This document shows positions 8,315 to 13,724 of a DNA stretch of 17,949 bases, piece by piece. The notes below the pieces were generated by a model that was not told the origin of the DNA, made no database searches, and saw nothing but the letters and a program-made list of their open reading frames with translations. The position numbers were made by a program, and so were the translations under genes. The stretch comes from DASUZD01 sp036377055. Lineage in GTDB: Bacteria; Actinomycetota; Thermoleophilia; Gaiellales; Gaiellaceae. How positions within the stretch are numbered: the stretch's first letter is position 1; every line of letters begins with the position of its first letter. The stretch lies in assembly GCA_036377055.1 (NCBI GenBank), contig DASUZD010000197.1, positions 1 through 17,949 of the forward strand, given 5' to 3'.

Positions 8315-9643
8315 TCAGATGCGGCGCGACAACGTCTGGAGCGAGAAGGCGGTTGCGCGGTCAGCGACGTCGAGCGCCTCTTGGTCGCGGCCGGCGTCGC
8401 GCAGCATCCGCGTCCAGGCGCGGAAGACGGCCAGCGCCTCCCGCCACTCCCCGCTTTCCTGAAGCCGCTCGGCGGCCTTCGCGAAGCTATCCCCAGCGCC
8501 GTCCACGTCACCTGCCTGCGTCTGCGCGACCCCGAGCGCGTGCCAGGCGCTTCCTTGGTCGACCACGTAGCCGGACAGGTAGCCGAGCGCCTCGCGCGCG
8601 AGCCGGATCGCCTCGTCGACGTCGCCCTCCTCGAGCGCGCGTCGCGACTGTTGCGTGCGCAGTGAGCCGAGGTCGCGGTTGTCGGCCCCGAGGGCGAACA
8701 GCCGCTCGGCGCGGGCGATGTGGGGAATCGCTTCGGCGATCTGGTCTTCGACGCTCAGGATCTCCGCGCAGTGCAGGTGGGCGCGCGCGAGCTCGAGGGT
8801 GTCCTCGCTCGATTCGAGCAGCCCGACCGCGCGGCGCATGTGCACCATCGCCGTGACGGCGTCTCCGTTCATCGAGGCCACGCGCGCGAGGGACCAGTAG
8901 AGGTGGATCCGCGCGGGAGTGTCGAGCTCCCCCTCGACGGCCTCCGCCAGCTCGGCGAGGACGGCGCGCGCGCCGTCGAAGTCGCCCTGGTCGGTGAGCG
9001 CACAGGAGAGGTACGACGTGAAGCGGACGCGCAACCCGTGCTCCTGCTCGGCCAACTCGGCGAGGCACGTCTCGAAGAGCCGGACCGCCTCGCCGGGCGA
9101 GCCGTTCGAGGCGTAGCAGCGCCCGAGCGTGGCGAACACGTCCGGCCGCGCCCCCGTCGTCACGGCGGGTGACGCGATCGCGTTCTCGAGGTGGCTGATC
9201 GCCTCCCGGCACTCACCGCTCCGCGCGAGCGCGAGCCCGAGGCCGATCCGCGCCCGCAGCGCCGCGGTGTCGTCGGCCTCCTCGTGCGCCTCGGAGAGGA
9301 GCTCGCGGAACCGTCGCACGAGCTCGTCGTTGTCGCGGCCGAGCCGCTGCGCCAGCTCGGCGTCGCTCAGACGGATGTCGCGCCCGAGGTTCCCGGCGAC
9401 CGGATTTCCCGTCTCGAGGTACTCGAGGGGGACGCGGAGCTTCCGCGCGATGATCCGGAGCACCTTGATGGACGGGATCCGGGCGCCGGCCTCGATCCGC
9501 GAGAGGTACGCGTAAGAGACGCCGGGCTCGGCTAGGTCGCGCTGCGACAGGCCGCGCTCCTCGCGCAAGCGCCGGATACGTGCGCCAACCGGTTCCGGGC
9601 TCTCTTGTGCCTCCTGTGCGAGCCCGTCGGCCACCGCGGGCAT
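8315..9643 (-). CDS. XRE-family transcriptional regulator with TPR-like C-terminal domain
   Basis: This is a 442-residue cytoplasmic regulator. Residues 18-78 form a Cro/C1-type helix-turn-helix (VGARIRRLREERGLSQ, then SYAYLSRIEAGARIPSIKVL). The remaining 360 residues are Ala/Leu/Glu-rich helical repeats of about 35-40 residues, typical of tetratricopeptide repeats (for example ISHLENAIASPAVTTG, then FATLGRCYASNGSPGEAVRL). This architecture is used by regulators that sense peptides or protein partners through the TPR part. I chose ATG at 9643 because it places the HTH at the usual distance from the N-terminus; an in-frame TTG exists at 9670. It is divergent from a 30-codon hydrophobic peptide gene (105-bp gap) and is followed on its own strand by the collagen-like secreted protein. 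The ligand and targets are unknown; the neighbours are the obvious candidates. Confidence 0.88.
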   Translation of the reverse strand: MPAVADGLAQEAQESPEPVGARIRRLREERGLSQRDLAEPGVSYAYLSRIEAGARIPSIKVLRIIARKLRVPLEYLETGNPVAGNLGRDIRLSDAELAQRLGRDNDELVRRFRELLSEAHEEADDTAALRARIGLGLALARSGECREAISHLENAIASPAVTTGARPDVFATLGRCYASNGSPGEAVRLFETCLAELAEQEHGLRVRFTSYLSCALTDQGDFDGARAVLAELAEAVEGELDTPARIHLYWSLARVASMNGDAVTAMVHMRRAVGLLESSEDTLELARAHLHCAEILSVEDQIAEAIPHIARAERLFALGADNRDLGSLRTQQSRRALEEGDVDEAIRLAREALGYLSGYVVDQGSAWHALGVAQTQAGDVDGAGDSFAKAAERLQESGEWREALAVFRAWTRMLRDAGRDQEALDVADRATAFSLQTLSRRI

Positions 9644-9748
9644 CGTGCGCGTTCCCCGTCCGCCGCGCAAGACCGTCCCGTTGCCTCTCGGTCAGTCGCC
9701 TCCGAACGACTTTCAGGCGAAACTCGGGCGCACGAAAGGAGGTTGCCA

Positions 9749-9841
9749 ATGCTCCGCACGGCGCACGTGCGGCTAGCGGTAGCCGCCGCGTTCGCAGCGG
9801 CGCTCATAGGCGGCTGGATCGCAGGCCACAGCTGGCCCTAG
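9749..9841 (+). CDS. Very small hydrophobic peptide (30 aa), putative exported or membrane peptide
   Basis: ATG follows an excellent Shine-Dalgarno (AAAGGAGGT, 9735-9743, about 6 bases spacing) and opens a 30-codon frame ending in TAG. The peptide has a basic N-terminus (MLRTAHVR), one hydrophobic helix (LAVAAAFAAALIGGWI) and a short C-terminal tail (AGHSWP). It could be a single-pass membrane peptide or a signal-peptide-like precursor whose tail is released. It is divergently transcribed from the XRE-TPR regulator, and a GC-rich hairpin (9851-9882) follows within 10 bases. The ribosome-binding site is among the best in the window, which argues for real translation despite the length. No family recognised. 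Confidence 0.6.
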   Translation: MLRTAHVRLAVAAAFAAALIGGWIAGHSWP

Positions 9842-9850
9842 AACGAGCGG

Positions 9851-9882
9851 CAGCGGGGGCGAGCTCGCGTCTCGCCCCCCTG
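9851..9882 (+). terminator. Hairpin terminator candidate after the 30-aa gene
   Basis: GGGGGCGAG (9855-9863) pairs with CTCGCCCCC (9871-9879). The stem extends by CAG/CTG across a single bulged C, with loop CTCGCGT. It begins 9 bases after the small gene's stop and lacks a T-tract. Confidence 0.5.
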
Positions 9883-10122
9883 CGCGCCGACCCCACGAAA
9901 CGGCTCGGTGAACGCCAACGGGCGCGAACCTGGCGCTGCACGACTCGACGACCGGATAGTTCCGCGAACGCACTCGCGGCTCGTGCCGCTATCGAAATGA
10001 GAGGGAGGAGGCGGTTGCAACGTCCTCCGTCCCGTTGTCGCCGTTCCGCCTACGGCGCCATCGCCGCCGGGCGGCCGCCGCTCGATGCTCTCGGCGCGGA
10101 CACCCTTGGCCGTCTCGACGAT

Positions 10123-10278
10123 CTAGCAAGTGACGTCCTCGCCCCGCCGCCCCGCCGGCGCCTCCGACAGGACGAAGATGTCCTGCGAGTTGTTGCTCTG
10201 ATCGAGGACTTCGAGGAACCCGTGGCGATTGCGCTCGAAGACCGAGGTTGAGCCGCACAGCGAACGGCGCCCGGTCAC
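10123..10278 (-). CDS. Short coding-like ORF (51 aa), possibly a gene remnant
   Basis: A minus-strand frame from a possible GTG at 10278 to TAG at 10123 encodes 51 residues with a normal-looking composition (SVFERNRHGFLEVLDQSNN, then SQDIFVLSEAP). Its third codon positions are almost all G or C, unlike the other frames here. It has Cys near both ends (residues 8 and 51). The GTG sits inside the loop of the hairpin at 10264-10293 and has no clear ribosome-binding site. This may therefore be the 3' remnant of a decayed secreted-protein gene rather than an intact one. No family recognised. Confidence 0.35.
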   Translation of the reverse strand: MTGRRSLCGSTSVFERNRHGFLEVLDQSNNSQDIFVLSEAPAGRRGEDVTC

Positions 10279-10293
10279 GAAGCCGGGCGCCGT
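10264..10293 (-). terminator. Perfect 11-bp hairpin downstream of the Cys/Trp-rich gene
   Basis: ACGGCGCCCGG (10264-10274) pairs perfectly with CCGGGCGCCGT (10283-10293) around an 8-base loop. It begins 56 bases past the stop of the minus-strand gene at 10350 and is its likely terminator. No T-tract is present. Confidence 0.5.
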
Positions 10294-10349
10294 CCTCGTC
10301 AGCTCATCAGAGAGGGTCCGAGTTTCGGGACACTCGGTGATCGTCCAAG

Positions 10350-10778
10350 CTAAACGCTGATTTTGATGCAGGCGGTCGCGTACCCCCAGCCGAAGATGTC
10401 GTTCCATTTCCAGCCCCTGCCGCAGACGTAGTTGCCGCTGCCGACCCACCGGTTGATGTAGAAGGTTGGAGACCAGTACTGGCACCCAACGTATTGCGAG
10501 ACGTACCAGTTCTGCGTCCACGCTTCCCACCGGTTCTGGCAGAGCGACGTGGCTCGCATATTGATCGAAACCACCCATTGCCGGTGATACGTGTAGTCCT
10601 TTCCGCCGGTGACAACATTGACGCAGAACCATCCACCGGCCGAACTCGCAAGCGTGCATCCGCTTACGGTGGTGTCTGCGCTCGCCGGAGTCGTACGGAT
10701 GGCCAGGGCACCGGCAGCGACTACCGCAGCGATCGCGGCGGAACCAAACAGTCGCATCAGCAGCTTTCTCGTGTTCAT
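10350..10778 (-). CDS. Small secreted Cys- and Trp-rich protein, unknown function
   Basis: The gene encodes 142 residues: a clear signal peptide (MNTRKLLMRLFGSAAIAAVV, cleavage likely after TTPASA, residue 34), then a mature domain of about 108 residues. The mature part has six Cys (41, 52, 80, 99, 119, 137), suggesting three disulfides, and ten Trp. Aromatic clusters such as RWEAWTQNWYVSQYVGC and GRGWKWNDIFGWGY are striking. ATG at 10778 has AAAGGA upstream and overlaps by ATGA the stop of a 44-codon upstream ORF, implying translational coupling. An AT-rich promoter lies about 190 bases upstream. Codon use is less G/C-restricted than in neighbouring genes, which may mean relaxed selection or transfer. 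The size, disulfide count and export recall secreted antimicrobial or cell-wall-binding proteins, but I recognise no family, so no function is assigned. Confidence 0.78.
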   Translation of the reverse strand: MNTRKLLMRLFGSAAIAAVVAAGALAIRTTPASADTTVSGCTLASSAGGWFCVNVVTGGKDYTYHRQWVVSINMRATSLCQNRWEAWTQNWYVSQYVGCQYWSPTFYINRWVGSGNYVCGRGWKWNDIFGWGYATACIKISV

Positions 10779-10909
10779 GCGCCGTCCTTTCTGAAGAGGG
10801 CTACTCCTCGGTCTGCCCCGGCTGCTACGCGAGGGCGACTGGTCCGGTCGGTGCTCGAAATCGAGACGGCGAGCCACGACTTCGAGAAGTGCCCGCCGCA
10901 GTTCCTCAC
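10775..10909 (-). CDS. Upstream small ORF (44 aa) translationally coupled to the Cys/Trp-rich gene
   Basis: A GTG at 10909 sits 7 bases after a near-perfect Shine-Dalgarno (AAAGGAGGTG, 10924-10915). It opens a 44-codon frame starting MRNCGGHFSKSWLAVSISS. The frame ends in TGA that overlaps the ATG of the next gene (ATGA, 10775-10778). The first 23 codons end in G or C with one exception; the second half does so less often. It could be a leader peptide controlling the secreted protein, or a functional small protein. No Trp run or other attenuator-type codon cluster is visible. No family recognised. Confidence 0.5.
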   Translation of the reverse strand: MRNCGGHFSKSWLAVSISSTDRTSRPRVAAGADRGVALFRKDGA

Positions 10910-10946
10910 GTTCTCACCTCCTTTCTCGATTCAGCTGGTTCGAGAA

Positions 10947-10976
10947 GCTTATGGTTGATAAGCATATATGCATAAG
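10947..10976 (-). promoter_or_regulatory. AT-rich operator-like repeats overlapping the promoter of the Cys/Trp-rich gene
   Basis: On the plus strand GCTTAT (10947-10952) and ATAAGC (10958-10963) form an inverted repeat with a GGTTG spacer. It abuts the palindrome GCATATATGC (10962-10971) and a further ATAAG (10972-10976). These repeats overlap the inferred -10 box and start site of the minus-strand transcript, the position expected for a repressor site. The AT content is exceptional for this window. Confidence 0.45.
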
Positions 10977-10989
10977 AGATCTAAGTCAA
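10961..10989 (-). promoter_or_regulatory. Sigma-70-type promoter for the uORF / Cys-Trp-rich gene
   Basis: On the minus strand TTGACT (10989-10984) is followed, after exactly 17 bases, by TATGCT (10966-10961). This gives -35 and -10 boxes five and four of six matches from consensus. Transcription would begin near 10953, leaving about 44 bases before the GTG of the upstream ORF. It is the clearest housekeeping-type promoter in the window. Confidence 0.55.
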
Positions 10990-11030
10990 CCTGCACGCAA
11001 CCCCACTCCGCGGAAGGTCGCTGGCGAGCG

Positions 11031-11747
11031 CTAGCGGCGAGCCGGCCGCGCTCGGTACAGCTCGGCCGGGCGGTGACCGACGCCTGCCTCCAGCTCACCC
11101 GTCGGGCGGACCAGATCCATCGTCTGCGTCACACGGCGTCGGAACGAATCCTTGTTCAGCCGGTGCCCGAGAACCGCCTCGAAGACCTCTTGCAGCTCGC
11201 GGAGCGTGAACTTCTTCGGCAGGAGCTCGAGGCCGATGTCGGAGCGCCAGATCTGGTCGCGCAGCCTCGACACGACGTGGGCCAGGATCTGGGCATGGTC
11301 GAAGGCGGGTTGCACGAGGTCGCCGCTTGGCCGCACAAGCCGAACCGGCTTGTTCGTCGCCGACCTTGGCGGCAGCTCGACGACGAACCGCTCCGTCGGT
11401 CCTTCCGCCTCCGCAGCACGGGTCAGGCGCGCACCGTGCAGCGGGACGAGGTAGGCCACCGTCACCACCCACCCTCGTGGGTCCCGGCCGGGTTTGTTCC
11501 ACGTCAGGATCTGGTGCGTTCGGATGCGGTCGCTGATTCCGGCCTTCGTGGACAGGCCGCGCGTCACGGCCTCTTCGAGACTCTCGTCTTCGTTGACGAA
11601 GACGCCAGGGAGCGCCCACGCTCCCTCGTTCGGCGGGTTCTGGCGGCGCCACAACAACGTGATCAACCGACCGTCCTCGACGCCGAGGATGGCGGGATCC
11701 ACTGCCAGCGAGGGCCGCGGAAGGTCCTCGAGCTCGGCTCGATCCAT
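11031..11747 (-). CDS. NrtR-like transcriptional regulator (Nudix domain plus winged helix)
   Basis: The 238-residue protein has an N-terminal Nudix-like domain (about 15-150) and a C-terminal winged helix. The winged helix contains the NrtR signature (LPKKFTLRELQEVFEAVLG and LNKDSFRRRV, about residues 176-206) and ends with RPAELYR. NrtR proteins sense ADP-ribose or related nucleotides and usually repress NAD-biosynthesis or sugar-use genes. The Nudix box (residues 48-71) keeps the leading Gly, one acidic residue, Arg and the final Gly. The REUxEExGU core reads RGLSTKAGI, so the metal-binding Glu pair is gone and hydrolase activity is unlikely. FDHAQIL (149-155) matches the conserved segment before the linker. 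ATG at 11747 has only a weak GAG upstream. No NAD gene is next to it, so the regulated gene is not apparent. Confidence 0.85.
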   Translation of the reverse strand: MDRAELEDLPRPSLAVDPAILGVEDGRLITLLWRRQNPPNEGAWALPGVFVNEDESLEEAVTRGLSTKAGISDRIRTHQILTWNKPGRDPRGWVVTVAYLVPLHGARLTRAAEAEGPTERFVVELPPRSATNKPVRLVRPSGDLVQPAFDHAQILAHVVSRLRDQIWRSDIGLELLPKKFTLRELQEVFEAVLGHRLNKDSFRRRVTQTMDLVRPTGELEAGVGHRPAELYRARPARR

Positions 11748-11802
11748 GATCTCAAGCTAGCGGCCGAACCTTAGATGCGTCAAGCAGCTAATTCTTGGTG
11801 CC

Positions 11803-11829
11803 GCCGGTGCCGGCTCGGCCGGCGCCGGC
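11803..11829 (-). terminator. GC-rich hairpin between tRNA-Ala and the NrtR-like gene
   Basis: GCCGGTGCCGGC (11803-11814) pairs with GCCGGCGCCGGC (11818-11829), with one G:T pair and a TCG loop. It lies downstream of the tRNA transcript and upstream of the NrtR-like start, so it is a plausible transcription barrier. No T-tract is present. Confidence 0.4.
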
Positions 11830-11857
11830 TAACCCGCGCCATCCGCTAGATGACGAA

Positions 11858-11907
11858 CCGCTCGAAGTCGTCATGCTCACGCGAGAGCGTGAGCGGACTT
11901 CGAGCGG
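11858..11907 (-). terminator. Two-tier long hairpin directly after tRNA-Ala
   Basis: An outer perfect 12-bp stem pairs CCGCTCGAAGTC (11858-11869) with GACTTCGAGCGG (11896-11907). It encloses an inner 8-bp stem, GCTCACGC/GCGTGAGC, with a GAGA tetraloop, joined by a small asymmetric internal loop. On the minus strand it begins 3 bases after the tRNA 3' end. It may act as terminator or as a 3'-processing signal. Confidence 0.55.
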
Positions 11908-11910
11908 CAG

Positions 11911-11983
11911 TGGAGCTAGCCGGACTCGAACCGGCGACCTCCTGGGTGCGATCCAGGCGCTCTCCCAGCTGAGCTATAGCCCC
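11911..11983 (-). tRNA. tRNA-Ala (anticodon CGC)
   Basis: The minus strand folds as a full cloverleaf of 73 bases. The acceptor arm is GGGGCTA with TAGCTCC, including the G3:U70 pair that is the alanine identity element, and the discriminator is A73. The D arm is GCTC...GAGC. The anticodon stem is CCTGG/CCAGG with loop ATCGCAC, giving anticodon CGC (codon GCG). The T arm is GCCGG, TTCGAGT loop, CCGGC. CCA is not encoded (the next bases are CTG). It starts 15 bases after the stop of the glutaredoxin-like gene on the same strand and may be co-transcribed with it. Confidence 0.96.
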
Positions 11984-11997
11984 GCGCGGCGGACAGT

Positions 11998-12291
11998 CTA
12001 GCCCGAGGTGCCGCTGGCCGGTGCGCGCTTCTCGTCGAGGCGCCCCGCCTTGATCGTCTCGGCCATCGCCTTCGACTCCTCGCGGTAGACCGAGCCGTCC
12101 TCGAACTCGATCACCGGGTACTGCTTCTGGCCAGAGAGCCGCTCGAGCTCCGCGCGCTTGCCGCGTGAGAACGGTCCTCCGACGATCTCGTACTCGACGC
12201 CGGCCTGGTCGAGCGCCTTCTGCACGCGCCAGCAGGGGTGGCCGCCGAACTTGACCCAGAGGTTGTTGCAGCGGTGCAGCTTGACGGCCAT
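11998..12291 (-). CDS. Small glutaredoxin / GST N-terminal-domain-like protein
   Basis: This 97-residue protein has a thioredoxin fold of the glutaredoxin/GST-N type. It shows a beta-strand start with C8, the redox-like site HPCWRVQKALDQAGVEYEIV (C20), and the cis-Pro segment QYPVIEFEDGSVYREES (P59 with the following Glu-Ser, the usual thiol-peptide site). It lacks a CxxC pair, so C20 would act as a monothiol, perhaps with C8. No C-terminal GST helical domain is present, and the length is that of a single domain. It starts 14 bases after nucS on the same strand and ends 15 bases before the tRNA, so it probably shares the nucS transcript. No Shine-Dalgarno is evident. Fold call fairly sure; thiol partner and role unknown. 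Confidence 0.8.
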   Translation of the reverse strand: MAVKLHRCNNLWVKFGGHPCWRVQKALDQAGVEYEIVGGPFSRGKRAELERLSGQKQYPVIEFEDGSVYREESKAMAETIKAGRLDEKRAPASGTSG

Positions 12292-12305
12292 GGCGCCCGC
12301 GGAGC

Positions 12306-12977
12306 TTACGCGAACAGCGTCAGCTCGGGCTCACGTTCGCCACGCAGGACGGCGAGATCGACCGCGACGCAGCGGATCGCGCGCGACTCGGCGAGCTGGA
12401 CGGCCTGCGGCTTCAGCACCTGCGCCGCGAGAATGCCTCGGCACTCGGCCTTGGCCGGGTCGCGGCGGATGAACTCGAGGTAGCGGGTCAGCTGGTCGAC
12501 CGCGTCGATCGTCCCGACGCGCTTGATCTCGACCGCGACCCATTCGCCGTCGCCGTCTCGGCACATGAGGTCGGCCGGCCCGACCTCGGTCGGCCACTCG
12601 CGCCGCACCAGGCGCAGCCCCTCCTCGAGCCGATCCGGCTGCGCGGCCAGCGCCTCCTGGAGATCGCGCTCGACGCCGTCCTTCTCGAGCCCGGCGGCCT
12701 CGCCCATCTCGTGCTCGACGTCCGAGAGCACCTCGACGAGGCGGATCTCGAGCCGGTCCTCGCTGCGCCCGGCGCGCTTTCGCACGACGATCCGGTCGCC
12801 CTCCTCCTCGACGACCGTCGTCGGCGTCATCCAGTTCAACGGCTTGTACCCGCCCGCGTCCGCGTGTACGAGCACGGAGCCGTCGGCCTTGAAGATCAGG
12901 AGGCGCGTCGACTCCGGCAGGAAGGCGTTCAGACGTCCGGAGTACGTGACCTCGCAGCGTGCGACGACGAGCCGCAT
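12306..12977 (-). CDS. nucS: Endonuclease NucS/EndoMS (non-canonical mismatch repair)
   Basis: The 223-residue protein matches NucS, the mismatch-specific endonuclease that replaces MutS/MutL in most actinobacteria. It cuts both strands at mismatches and guards replication fidelity. The N-terminal domain begins MRLVVARCEVTYSGRL and contains RLLIFKADGSVLVHAD and YKPLNWM, as in the family. The RecB-like catalytic domain carries GPADLMCRD (D136) and VAVEIKRVGTIDAV (E150, K152), then DQLTRYLEF. The last residues, EPELTLFA, fit the C-terminal beta-clamp-binding motif. The length is normal and all key residues are present. ATG at 12977 agrees with known N-termini, although no Shine-Dalgarno is seen. 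It lies 36 bases downstream of the MBL-fold gene and just upstream of a glutaredoxin-like gene and tRNA-Ala. Confidence 0.96.
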   Translation of the reverse strand: MRLVVARCEVTYSGRLNAFLPESTRLLIFKADGSVLVHADAGGYKPLNWMTPTTVVEEEGDRIVVRKRAGRSEDRLEIRLVEVLSDVEHEMGEAAGLEKDGVERDLQEALAAQPDRLEEGLRLVRREWPTEVGPADLMCRDGDGEWVAVEIKRVGTIDAVDQLTRYLEFIRRDPAKAECRGILAAQVLKPQAVQLAESRAIRCVAVDLAVLRGEREPELTLFA

Positions 12978-13013
12978 CGGCGCGGGACCGTACTGACCGT
13001 TTCGGACGTGTCC

Positions 13014-13685
13014 CTAGAGGCGCTCGACGCGGGAGCCGCCGACGATCGCGTCCGTGCCGTCGTCGAAGCGCACCCACGCCTTGCCATTGCCGTCGTAGTC
13101 CGGCGACCAGACGACGAGCATGGCGTCGCGGCCGCCGACGCGCACGCGCTCGGTTCCCTCCGGCTCCGCCCCGCGCCAAACCCGCACGAACGGGTTCTCC
13201 TCCCACTCGCGGCCGATCGTCGTCTCCTCCGTGTGGCCGGGCAGGACGCGCGTCTCCGGCGGGAGCTTCATCAGCACGTCCATCACCGAGCGGCGGATCT
13301 GGTCGAGGTTGCCGCCGCCGACGGCGTCGCGAAAGAGGACGTCGCCCGAGAAGCACGCCTCGCCGTTCACGACGAACGCGAGGTGGTCGTCCTTGTGGCC
13401 GGGCGTCGGCAGCGCCTCGATCCGCAGGTCGCCCGTCTCAAGCGGCCCCTTCACGACGGGGACGCCGTAACGTCCACGGATCTCGCTGTCACCGGCGACG
13501 TGGTCAGGGTCGGCGTGCGTCGTCAGGAGGTGCGTGACCGTGAGCCCGTCGCGCTCGGCCGCCGCGAAGAGCGGCTCGAGCGGCGCCCCGCTGTCGACGA
13601 AGAACGCGGTGCCGCCGGGACGGTCCGCGACGAGGTAGGCGTTCGAGAGCCAGCCGGGATCCATGCTCCGGTAGATCTGCAGCAT
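13014..13685 (-). CDS. MBL-fold metallo-hydrolase with altered metal motif and extra C-terminal module
   Basis: This 223-residue hydrolase has the metallo-beta-lactamase fold, closest in pattern to glyoxalase II-like enzymes. Metal-site elements appear in order: TTHADPDHVAGD (H57, D61, H62), PTPGHKDDH (H97), FSGDVLF (D115) and LPGHTEET (H151). The canonical HxHxDH reads H-A-D-P-D-H, so the second His is Asp59. The last 45 residues (from about 178) extend past the usual end with a small beta module (WSPDYDGNGKAWVRFDDG) that looks SH3- or tudor-like. ATG at 13685 has no Shine-Dalgarno, but TAGCCT lies 7 bases upstream, as in leaderless transcripts. It is first in the run MBL, nucS, glutaredoxin-like, tRNA-Ala, and only 39 bases from divergent pspA. 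The substrate is unknown. Confidence 0.88.
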   Translation of the reverse strand: MLQIYRSMDPGWLSNAYLVADRPGGTAFFVDSGAPLEPLFAAAERDGLTVTHLLTTHADPDHVAGDSEIRGRYGVPVVKGPLETGDLRIEALPTPGHKDDHLAFVVNGEACFSGDVLFRDAVGGGNLDQIRRSVMDVLMKLPPETRVLPGHTEETTIGREWEENPFVRVWRGAEPEGTERVRVGGRDAMLVVWSPDYDGNGKAWVRFDDGTDAIVGGSRVERL

Positions 13686-13724
13686 GGTCGCTAGGCTACT
13701 CGCGGACCGCTACGAGGAGGATGG
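13686..13724. promoter_or_regulatory. 39-bp divergent promoter region, MBL hydrolase / pspA
   Basis: The gap contains TAGGCTA (13692-13698). On the plus strand TAGGCT (13692-13697) could be the -10 for pspA, with GAGGAGG (13714-13720) as its ribosome-binding site. On the minus strand the overlapping TAGCCT (13698-13693) lies 7 bases before the MBL ATG, consistent with a leaderless start. No -35 consensus is present, so this is tentative. Confidence 0.3.

Larger units (their letters stand above)
9883..10349. other. Gene-poor region with hairpins and a coding-like fragment
   Basis: No convincing full gene was seen in these roughly 470 bases. Open frames on both strands here are Arg/Pro-rich shadows, apart from the 51-codon minus-strand segment listed separately. 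Two structures stand out. An imperfect inverted repeat at 10003-10033 pairs GGGAGGAGG with CCTCC and TCCC around a GTTGCAAC core. A perfect hairpin lies at 10264-10293. The region looks like a decayed or intergenic stretch separating the XRE/peptide locus from the Cys/Trp-rich gene. Confidence 0.5.

Noticed and set aside
9989..10258. An 89-codon minus-strand frame in the gene-poor gap
   Set aside because: It has extreme Arg content and no start signal. The neighbouring frame (10123-10278) has the better codon pattern.
10968..11774. A 268-codon plus-strand frame over the NrtR-like gene
   Set aside because: It is antisense to a gene with a clear winged-helix signature and has no ribosome-binding site or domain.
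12331..13356. A 341-codon minus-strand frame over nucS and the MBL gene
   Set aside because: It is an Arg/Gly/Ala-rich shadow of two well-identified genes on the same strand.
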